A program made the translations under genes and the position numbers. Shown here piece by piece: positions 1 to 5,001 of a DNA stretch of 5,975 nucleotides; the stretch's first letter is position 1, and each line of letters starts with the position of its first letter. The DNA lies in the NCBI GenBank assembly GCA_937967425.1, contig CALBST010000386.1:1-5975 (forward strand). The letters run 5' to 3'. The stretch is from an uncultured Caulobacteraceae bacterium (GTDB taxonomy: Bacteria > Pseudomonadota > Alphaproteobacteria > Caulobacterales > TH1-2). A model generated the notes under the pieces. The model did not search any database. It was not told the origin of the DNA and saw only the letters and a list, made by a program, of their open reading frames with translations.

Positions 1-105
1 TAGGGATTAGGTACTAGGGTCTGGGTGCGGTGTTAGCCGAAGGCGCGCCGAATCTTCGTGCGCCTTCAATTCCCCTAGTCCCCAGTCCCTAAACCCTAGT
101 CCCTA
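1..105. repeat. Intergenic element with inverted arms of degenerate 7-bp repeats
   Basis: The left arm (1-25) reads as TAGG, GATTAGG, TACTAGG, GTCTGGG. The right arm (about 72-105), read on the other strand, is TAGG, GACTAGG, GTTTAGG, GACTGGG, GACTAGG. Positions 1-25 match the reverse complement of 81-105 with about six mismatches, all within the heptamer rhythm. Between the arms sits a separate GC-rich hairpin (39-67). The left end may be cut by the window edge. No reading frame explains it. Heptamer repeats in inverted arms occur between genes in some GC-rich proteobacteria, but I cannot name a family for this one. Possible roles are a mobile miniature element, a transcript-end structure or a protein-binding site; none is shown by the sequence. 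Confidence 0.7.
39..67. repeat. Perfect 8-bp hairpin inside the repeat element
   Basis: GAAGGCGC (39-46) is exactly complementary in reverse to GCGCCTTC (60-67). Inside it, CGAA (49-52) can pair with TTCG (55-58), partly closing the loop. The hairpin lies in the middle of the heptamer-repeat element, so the whole 105 bp could fold as one long cruciform or RNA hairpin. No T-run follows on either strand, so it does not look like a simple intrinsic terminator. Confidence 0.6.
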
Positions 106-117
106 TGGGGCGTTTGC

Positions 118-142
118 TTGACTGGCCCACCGGCGCTCCATA
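118..142 (+). promoter_or_regulatory. Candidate promoter of def
   Basis: TTGACTG (118-124) matches six of seven positions of the Caulobacter-type -35 TTGACGS. After 10 bp comes GCTCCATA (135-142), a partial match to the -10 GCTANAWC (five of seven informative positions). Transcription would begin near 149, giving a leader of only about 5 bases before the def ATG at 154. The -10 is weak, so this is tentative. Confidence 0.35.
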
Positions 143-153
143 CCTGAGGGGCC

Positions 154-690
154 ATGGCACTCCGTCCCATCCTCATCGCGCCCGATCCGCGCCTGAAAGA
201 GAAATCCAAGCCCGTCGAAGGTCCGGTCACCGACGAGCATCGCCGGCTCATGGATGACATGCTGGAGACGATGTACGACGCCCCCGGCATCGGCCTCGCC
301 GCCATCCAGATCGGCGTGCCGCTGCGCATTATCGTCATGGACCTCGCGCGCGACGATGAGCCGAAAGCGCCGCGCTATTTCGTCAATCCGGAAATCCTGT
401 GGCGCTCGGAAGAGATGTTCTCCTACGAGGAAGGCTGCCTCTCGGTCCCGGAAATCTATGACGACGTCGAGCGCCCCGCGCGCGTCCGGCTGCGGTACAT
501 GGATTACAACGGCAAGCAGATCGAGGAGGACGCCGAGGGCCTTTACGCGGTCTGCATCCAGCACGAGATGGATCATCTCGAAGGCGTATTGTTCATCGAC
601 CACCTGTCCCGGCTGAAAAAGGAAAAGGCGCTGTCGAAGCTCAAGAAGGCCAAGAAGCTGGCTGAAGAGAACAAGGAACACCGCCTCTGA
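154..690 (+). CDS. def: Peptide deformylase
   Basis: This cytoplasmic metalloenzyme removes the N-formyl group from the first methionine of new proteins, undoing what Fmt does. All three family motifs are present: GIGLAAIQ (residues 45-52, with the active-site Gln52), EGCLS (93-97, metal ligand Cys95) and HEMDH (137-141, ligands His137 and His141, catalytic Glu138). The metal is normally Fe2+ in this family. At 178 residues the length is typical. The tail after residue 150 is rich in lysine and glutamate and probably helical, as often seen in proteobacterial deformylases. The ATG at 154 is the natural start: [12 protein letters not shown] is the usual N-terminus, with a purine-rich GAGGGG only 2 bases upstream, so the ribosome site is poorly spaced. 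A short terminator-like hairpin overlaps the stop codon. Confidence 0.97.
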   Translation: MALRPILIAPDPRLKEKSKPVEGPVTDEHRRLMDDMLETMYDAPGIGLAAIQIGVPLRIIVMDLARDDEPKAPRYFVNPEILWRSEEMFSYEEGCLSVPEIYDDVERPARVRLRYMDYNGKQIEEDAEGLYAVCIQHEMDHLEGVLFIDHLSRLKKEKALSKLKKAKKLAEENKEHRL

Positions 691-704
691 AATTGGCGGT
701 TTTT
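680..704 (+). terminator. Possible weak intrinsic terminator at the end of def
   Basis: ACCGCC (680-685) pairs perfectly with GGCGGT (695-700) across a 9-base loop containing the def stop codon, and a run of five T follows (700-704). The stem is only 6 bp, so termination would be partial at best. GGCG can alternatively pair further downstream: TTGGCG (693-698) is complementary to CGCCAA (728-733). Read-through into the next gene 105 bases later is quite possible. Confidence 0.4.
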
Positions 705-760
705 CGGCTCCCGGCTCTTTAACCAATCGCCAAACCTACTATTCTCCGCCCCGATTTGAC

Positions 761-777
761 GGCGCGGCAGTCGCGCC
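761..777 (+). other. Hairpin in front of the CADD-like gene
   Basis: GGCGCG (761-766) and CGCGCC (772-777) form a perfect 6-bp stem with a 5-base loop, ending 7 bases before the G-run (785-790) that serves as the ribosome binding site of the next gene. It overlaps TTGACGG (756-762), a perfect match to the Caulobacter-type -35, but I found no convincing -10 at the right distance. It may be a leader structure or chance in GC-rich DNA. Confidence 0.3.
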
Positions 778-795
778 TTCCTCCCGGGGGTCTCC

Positions 796-1491
796 ATGAC
801 TGAAGCGTTTCGCGGTTACGTCTGCACATCGGCGGCGATCGACGCGGCCATCGCCGAGCGTTCGATGCTGTCGCATCCGTTCTACCAAGCCTGGGAAGAG
901 GGCACGCTGACCAAGGACGCGCTGCGCGCCTACGCCCGCCAATACTTCCATCACGTCGAAGCGTTCCCGCGCGCCGTCAGCGCCGTGCACTCGAACTGCC
1001 CGGACGCGAAGGGCCGCCGTCTCTTGGCCGAGAACCTTGCGGAAGAAGAAGGCATCGAAGCCGGCAAGGATGATCACGCCAAGCTCTGGCTCGATTTCGC
1101 CGCCGGCATGGGCGCCGACGAAGCCGAAGTCCGCGCCGTTTCGGTGAACCCGGAAACGCAAGTGCTGATCGATGCGTTCCGCAATCTCTCGCGCAAGTCG
1201 TACGCCTCGGGTCTCGGCGCCCTCTACGCCTACGAAAGCCAGCTCCCCGCGATCGCGAAGACCAAGATCGAAGGCCTGGTTGAGCGTTACGACGTCACCG
1301 ATCAGTCAACGTTGAAGTTCTTCCAAGTGCACGAATACGCCGACGTCGAGCACTCGGACGTTTGCCGCGAATTGCTCGACGCGCTGCCGGAAGCCGATCG
1401 CGCCGAGGCCCATGCCGCCGCCTGCGAACTCGCGGAAGCGCTCCGCACGTTCCTCACCGGCATGCAACGCGAAACCGGCATGGCGTGCTGA
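796..1491 (+). CDS. CADD-like haem-oxygenase-fold protein, probable p-aminobenzoate synthase
   Basis: This 231-residue protein resembles Chlamydia CADD (CT610) rather than TenA or PqqC. Shared segments are HPFYQAW (27-33), YFHHVEAFP (50-58), the EEE run (83-85), YESQLPAIA (146-154) and HEYADVEH (179-186). CADD and its Nitrosomonas relative let bacteria make p-aminobenzoate for folate without pabABC; CADD is thought to use its own tyrosine and lysine as substrate. Aligned by eye, the metal ligands correspond to Glu84, His94, Glu147, His179, Asp183 and His186, the sacrificial tyrosine to Tyr30, other active-site tyrosines to Tyr46 and Tyr146, and the key lysine to Lys157. The fold is all-helical and no signal peptide is seen, so it is probably cytoplasmic. 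The ATG at 796 follows a G-run at 785-790. It sits between def and fmt, which fits a folate role because Fmt consumes 10-formyl-tetrahydrofolate. Family assignment is firm; the reaction is inferred. Confidence 0.88.
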   Translation: MTEAFRGYVCTSAAIDAAIAERSMLSHPFYQAWEEGTLTKDALRAYARQYFHHVEAFPRAVSAVHSNCPDAKGRRLLAENLAEEEGIEAGKDDHAKLWLDFAAGMGADEAEVRAVSVNPETQVLIDAFRNLSRKSYASGLGALYAYESQLPAIAKTKIEGLVERYDVTDQSTLKFFQVHEYADVEHSDVCRELLDALPEADRAEAHAAACELAEALRTFLTGMQRETGMAC

Positions 1492-1515
1492 TCGTTCCAC
1501 TTCAGGACACGGCCG

Positions 1516-1551
1516 ACAGCTCCCTCGCTCGCGGGGGAGCTGTTATGTTTT
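1516..1551 (+). terminator. Intrinsic terminator after the CADD-like gene
   Basis: ACAGCTCCC (1516-1524) pairs perfectly with GGGAGCTGT (1535-1543), a 9-bp stem with a 10-base loop. It is followed by TATGTTTT (1544-1551), a T-rich but interrupted tail. It lies 25 bases after the stop codon and ends only 5 bases before the fmt start, so it separates fmt from def and the CADD-like gene unless it is read through. Confidence 0.6.
1541..1549 (+). promoter_or_regulatory. Candidate extended -10 for a leaderless fmt transcript
   Basis: TGTTATGTT fits an extended -10 (TG, one base, TATGTT at 1544-1549). Transcription about 7 bases later would begin at or next to the A of the fmt ATG (1557). This agrees with the lack of a ribosome binding site in front of fmt and with a terminator just upstream. 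There is no recognisable -35, and the motif overlaps the terminator stem and tail, so it may be coincidental. Confidence 0.25.
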
Positions 1552-1556
1552 GAACC

Positions 1557-2477
1557 ATGCCGTTTCGCATCGCTTTCATGGGCTCGCCCACCTTCGCGCT
1601 GCCGACGCTCGATGCGTTGATCGCGGCGGGGCACGAGATTGCGTGCGTGTACTCGCAGCCACCGCGCCCGGCCGGCCGGGGCAAGAAAGAACGGCTGACG
1701 CCGGTGCATGAGTTCGCGGCCGCGCGCGGCATCGAAGTGCGCACGCCAAAAAGCCTGAAGAAGCCGCCCGAGCAGGAGGCGTTCGCCGCGCTCAATCTCG
1801 ATCTGGCCATCGTCGTCGCCTACGGGCTCATTTTGCCGAAAGCCATTCTCGATGCGCCCAAGCACGGCGCGCTCAATCTGCACGGATCACTTTTGCCCCG
1901 CTGGCGCGGCGCCGCACCGATCCAGCGCGCCATCATGGCCGGCGACAGCATCACCGGCGTGCAGGTCATGCGGATGGAAGAAGGGCTCGACACCGGGGCG
2001 ATACTTTCGAGCGCTACAACCCCGATAGAATTCGACGACACCACCGCGACCTTGCACGATAGATTGTCGGCGATAGGCGCGAGATTGATGCGCGACACGC
2101 TCGACAAGCTGGAGCGCGGCGAGACCACGGAAACGCCGCAAGCCGAAGAGGGCGTAACTTATGCTCATAAGATTACGCCCGCCGAAACGCGCATCGACTG
2201 GAACCGCCCCGCGCGCGAGATCGATTTCATGATCCGTGGCCTTTCGCCGGCGCCTGGCGCCTGGTTCGAGCTAGACGGCGTGCGGGTGAAGGCGTTGCTT
2301 TCCCGCCTCGGTCAAGGCGCCGGCGCTCCTGGCGAGGTTCTGGACGACAATTTGCTGGTCGCCTGCGGCGAAGGCGCCGTGCGTTTGCTCACCGTTCAGC
2401 GCGAAGGGCGTGGCCCGCTCGCCGCAGACGTGTTTTTGCGCGGCCAGGCGGTTCCCGCGGGCGCGCGCCTCGCTTGA
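1557..2477 (+). CDS. fmt: Methionyl-tRNA formyltransferase
   Basis: The enzyme moves the formyl group of 10-formyl-tetrahydrofolate onto Met-tRNA of the initiator type. The N-terminal Rossmann-type catalytic domain (about 1-190) starts [11 protein letters not shown] and carries the substrate loop [10 protein letters not shown] (35-44). The catalytic triad is Asn107 and His109 in [13 protein letters not shown], plus Asp145 in EEGLDTG. The C-terminal tRNA-binding domain starts around residue 205 ([10 protein letters not shown]). The 306-residue length is normal. The first ATG is clearly the start, because it begins the first beta strand, yet no Shine-Dalgarno sequence precedes it; the nearest G-run is 17 bases away inside a hairpin. 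Codons 149-176 contain three ATA and two AGA codons, unusual for this gene. Def and the CADD-like gene lie upstream on the same strand. Confidence 0.97.
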   Translation: MPFRIAFMGSPTFALPTLDALIAAGHEIACVYSQPPRPAGRGKKERLTPVHEFAAARGIEVRTPKSLKKPPEQEAFAALNLDLAIVVAYGLILPKAILDAPKHGALNLHGSLLPRWRGAAPIQRAIMAGDSITGVQVMRMEEGLDTGAILSSATTPIEFDDTTATLHDRLSAIGARLMRDTLDKLERGETTETPQAEEGVTYAHKITPAETRIDWNRPAREIDFMIRGLSPAPGAWFELDGVRVKALLSRLGQGAGAPGEVLDDNLLVACGEGAVRLLTVQREGRGPLAADVFLRGQAVPAGARLA

Positions 2478-2502
2478 GCGCAACCCGCACGGCGGCTAAA
2501 TA
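2474..2502 (+). promoter_or_regulatory. Candidate promoter of the lipoprotein gene
   Basis: TTGAGC (2474-2479), overlapping the fmt stop codon, is followed after 15 bp by GCTAAATA (2495-2502), which matches seven of eight positions of the Caulobacter-type -10 GCTANAWC. Transcription would begin around 2509, right at the ribosome binding site AGAAGGA (2509-2515). It would drive the lipoprotein gene and truA independently of fmt. The -35 is only a partial match. Confidence 0.35.
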
Positions 2503-2520
2503 GGCGGCAGAAGGATTTTC

Positions 2521-3072
2521 ATGATGTTACGCTTCGCCGTGATTGCTTTCGCGCTCGCTTTAGCCGGCTGCAATCAGCAAACCGCTTCCACCGACGCGAC
2601 GAGCGACGTGCCGCAACTTGATGCGCCCGCGCCGGAGAGCCAGCCGTCGCGCGTGTTCGCTGCGGCGAATGATGCCGCGCGTGCGGTTTCAAACGAACTT
2701 ATTGTCTCGGTGACGCAGGAGTTTCCCGACGCCGCGGATGCCGACATCCAGGAGCGGCTTTCGCTGCGCGGCGACAATAATCTCAACGTGAGCGCGCTTG
2801 TCACCGGCGCGATTTCGCCAGCGACGCAAGTCGGCGGCCAAACGCTGCGCGCTTTGCTCAACCTGGACGTCAACGAAGCGCAGGTTCTCGTCTATCGGGT
2901 TGCCGAAGCTGCGGGCCCCGGCCTCTGCACCGAAGGCACGCTGACGCACGTTGTTGTTTGGGAGCCGTCAACCCCCGGCGATTCATCGATGAAGCTGCTC
3001 GGCATCACCGGCGGCGCGCCGGGCGCAGGCGACTCGCGCGCGTGCCAAATGCTCGAGTACCGGCGCTCTTAG
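2521..3072 (+). CDS. Small secreted lipoprotein of unknown function
   Basis: I do not recognise a family. The first 17 residues form a short lipoprotein signal peptide: Arg4, a hydrophobic stretch (5-15) and the lipobox LAGC with Cys17 as the lipidated residue. Asn18 follows, so there is no Asp at +2 and outer-membrane sorting is likely. Residues 18-45 are a Ser/Thr/Ala/Pro-rich linker typical of lipoproteins. The rest (about 46-183) looks like a small folded domain, with a helical first part and a strand-rich second part. Two cysteines, Cys136 and Cys175, could form a disulfide in the periplasm. The start may be either of two adjacent ATGs (2521 or 2524), both well placed after AGAAGGA. It ends 7 bases before truA, so the two are probably co-transcribed. 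Confidence 0.85.
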   Translation: MMLRFAVIAFALALAGCNQQTASTDATSDVPQLDAPAPESQPSRVFAAANDAARAVSNELIVSVTQEFPDAADADIQERLSLRGDNNLNVSALVTGAISPATQVGGQTLRALLNLDVNEAQVLVYRVAEAAGPGLCTEGTLTHVVVWEPSTPGDSSMKLLGITGGAPGAGDSRACQMLEYRRS

Positions 3073-3079
3073 CGCAGCG

Positions 3080-3823
3080 ATGCGCTACAAACTCAAGATC
3101 GAGTACGACGGCGGCCCGTTTCAGGGTTGGCAGCGTTTGCCCGATGCGCCCAGCGTGCAGGGTGCGCTGGAAGATGCAGTTGAGAAGCTGACAGGAACGC
3201 GCAGCGACGTTATCGGCGCCGGCCGCACCGACGCTGGCGTTCACGCGTACGGGCAGGTCGCGCACGTCGACATCGAGAAGCCGTTCGAGCCGTTCCGGCT
3301 CTCGGAAGCCCTGAACGCTCACCTGCGTCCACATCCGATTGCCGTGATCGAGGCAGAAGAGGCGCCCGCGGATTTCCACGCGCGCTTTGACGCGACGAGC
3401 CGCGCCTATGCCTACGAGATCATCAATCGCCGCGCGCCGCTCGCGCTCGATGTGGGGCGGGCGTGGCGCGTAGGGCGCCCGCTGGACGTGAAGCTGATGG
3501 ATGAGGCGGCGCAAGTCTTGTGCGGCACGCACGACTTCACAACGTTCCGCGATGCGCACTGCCAAGCTAAAAGCCCGATCAAAACGCTCGATTTTGCCTG
3601 GGTCGAAGCCATTGAAGAGCAGGTGATCTTCCACTTCGAAGCGCGCAGCTTCTTGCACCGCCAAGTGCGTTCGATGGTAGGTACGCTGGTGGAAGTCGGC
3701 ATTGGCAAGATGAGCGTCGCCGATGTCGCCGAAGCTCTTGCCGCCGCCGATCGCGCCCGCTGCGGTCCCGTGGCGCCGCCAGACGGGCTCTACCTCACGC
3801 GGGTGGATTACGGCCCGAAATAG
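3080..3823 (+). CDS. truA: tRNA pseudouridine(38-40) synthase
   Basis: TruA converts uridines 38-40 in the anticodon arm of many tRNAs to pseudouridine. The hallmark [11 protein letters not shown] is at residues 46-56 with the catalytic Asp51. The N-terminal strand with [10 protein letters not shown] (9-18), RAYAYEI with the conserved Tyr110, and [14 protein letters not shown] (188-201) are all in place. At 247 residues it matches the usual length of about 245-270. The start at 3080 gives the expected N-terminus [11 protein letters not shown]; no strong ribosome site is visible, and translation may be coupled to the lipoprotein gene that stops 7 bases upstream. Its last 16 bases overlap the convergent dapE gene. 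TruA often neighbours fmt in alphaproteobacteria, though usually without a gene between. Confidence 0.97.
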   Translation: MRYKLKIEYDGGPFQGWQRLPDAPSVQGALEDAVEKLTGTRSDVIGAGRTDAGVHAYGQVAHVDIEKPFEPFRLSEALNAHLRPHPIAVIEAEEAPADFHARFDATSRAYAYEIINRRAPLALDVGRAWRVGRPLDVKLMDEAAQVLCGTHDFTTFRDAHCQAKSPIKTLDFAWVEAIEEQVIFHFEARSFLHRQVRSMVGTLVEVGIGKMSVADVAEALAAADRARCGPVAPPDGLYLTRVDYGPK

Positions 3824-4953
3824 CGCCGCAGCACAGATTCGTAGCAACGAGCCAGGGTGCGAACGTCCTCCACGGCGCAATGCTCATCGACCATGTGGGC
3901 TGTCTCATTGCGCAGCCCCAGTTCCGCGACTTGGCAATAGAGCCGAATGTAGCGCGCATCCGAGGTGCCGCCGGTGGTGGTGAGTGCAGGCTCGATACCG
4001 AACGCTTCTTTCACCGAAGCGCGCAGCAAGTCCGTGAACGGCCCTGGGTCCGTGTAGAACGCCAAGCTCTGCGAACTGATCGTGCGTGAATACTTCGCCC
4101 CGGCGCGCTCCGCCGCCGCATTGGCGGTTTCATCAATCCACGCGAGCAGCGTTTCCGCGGTGTGCTTGGTGTTGAAGCGGATATTCAGCTTCGCCATCGC
4201 TTTCTGCGGAATGACGTTGTGCGCTGGATTGCCGACATCAACGCTCGTAACTTCCAAGTTCGACGGATCGAACCCCGGCGTGCCGTCGTCGAGCTTTCGC
4301 GCCTTCAGCGTAGCCAGCGTTTCCACCAACGGCGTCACCGGATTGCGGGCGCGATGCGGGTAGGCGACGTGGCCTTGCTTGCCCTCCATCGTCAGCACGA
4401 CATTCAAGCTGCCGCGCCGGCCGTTCTTGATCACGTCGCCGACGCGCGCCTCGCTCGTCGGCTCACCGACAAGGCAGTGATCGATCGTCTCGCCCTCAGC
4501 CTCCAGCGCTTCCAACACGCGCTTGGTGCCGTCAACAGCGGGGCCTTCTTCGTCGCATGTCAGCAGAAACGAGATCGAGCCTTTCGGCACGCCGCCGCGC
4601 AGGAAATTCTCCGTCGCCGCGATCATCGCGGCGATCGCGGTTTTCATGTCGGTCGCGCCGCGCCCGTAAAGCAGGCCGTCCCGAATTTCAGCCGCGAACG
4701 GATCGCTGGTCCAGCCTTCGCCCGGCGGCACCACATCGAGGTGCCCAGCGAAACAGAAGTTCGGCGCCGCACTGCCGAAGCGTGCGTAGAGATTGTCTAC
4801 CAGCCCGAACTTGTAACGCTTCACCCGGAAGCCGAGCGCCTCGAGCTTCGCCTGCGCCAAATCCATGACGCCCGCTTCGTCGGGCGTAATGGAGGGCCGT
4901 CGCATTAGGGCTTGGGCGAGCGGGATCGGATCGGTAAGAGTGCGGGCGTCCAT
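3808..4953 (-). CDS. dapE: Succinyl-diaminopimelate desuccinylase
   Basis: DapE hydrolyses N-succinyl-LL-diaminopimelate to LL-diaminopimelate and succinate, in the pathway to lysine and peptidoglycan. It is a di-zinc M20 peptidase. The residues are all visible: His71 and Asp73 in GHLDVVPPG, Asp102 in GRGATDMK, catalytic Glu135 and ligand Glu136 in TCDEEGP, Glu164 in VGEPTS, and His353 in the C-terminal HMVDE. The frame is open up to 5193, but residues before MDARTLTDP have no DapE character and would overlap the divergent gene. The ATG at 4953 gives 381 residues, the family size of about 375-380. No Shine-Dalgarno sequence precedes it; a promoter-like pair of motifs lies directly upstream. 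It converges on truA, overlapping it by 16 bp. Confidence 0.96.
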   Translation of the reverse strand: MDARTLTDPIPLAQALMRRPSITPDEAGVMDLAQAKLEALGFRVKRYKFGLVDNLYARFGSAAPNFCFAGHLDVVPPGEGWTSDPFAAEIRDGLLYGRGATDMKTAIAAMIAATENFLRGGVPKGSISFLLTCDEEGPAVDGTKRVLEALEAEGETIDHCLVGEPTSEARVGDVIKNGRRGSLNVVLTMEGKQGHVAYPHRARNPVTPLVETLATLKARKLDDGTPGFDPSNLEVTSVDVGNPAHNVIPQKAMAKLNIRFNTKHTAETLLAWIDETANAAAERAGAKYSRTISSQSLAFYTDPGPFTDLLRASVKEAFGIEPALTTTGGTSDARYIRLYCQVAELGLRNETAHMVDEHCAVEDVRTLARCYESVLRRYFGP

Positions 4954-4961
4954 CGGCGACC

Positions 4962-4988
4962 GGTCTAGCCGCGCCCGCGGCCCGGCAA
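4962..4988 (-). promoter_or_regulatory. Candidate dapE promoter, near-leaderless
   Basis: On the minus strand TTGCCGG (4988-4982) matches six of seven positions of the Caulobacter-type -35 TTGACGS. After 12 bp GCTAGACC (4969-4962) matches the -10 GCTANAWC at all but one position. Transcription would start near 4955, only a couple of bases before the dapE ATG at 4953, which fits the missing ribosome site. It occupies most of the 48-bp gap shared with the divergent gene. Confidence 0.5.
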
Positions 4989-5001
4989 AAGGGGGAAGAC
5001 C

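Noticed and set aside
103..726. 207-codon minus-strand open frame opposite def
   Set aside because: It covers the whole def gene in antisense and part of the repeat element; def has all catalytic motifs.
756..762. Perfect TTGACGG as a promoter for the CADD-like gene
   Set aside because: No -10 resembling GCTANAWC or TATAAT lies 10-18 bp downstream, and the site overlaps a hairpin.
796..1491. Annotation as thiaminase TenA or as PqqC
   Set aside because: The fold is shared, but the full metal-ligand pattern (Glu84, His94, Glu147, HEYADVEH) and the HPFYQAW and YESQLPAIA segments fit CADD. No pqq or thiamine genes are nearby.
3005..3880. 291-codon minus-strand open frame opposite truA
   Set aside because: It is antisense to an intact truA, with Arg-rich, motif-free translation typical of GC-rich mirror frames.
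4162..4908. 248-codon plus-strand open frame opposite dapE
   Set aside because: It mirrors dapE codons, with no recognisable motif and a composition dominated by Arg, Ala and His.
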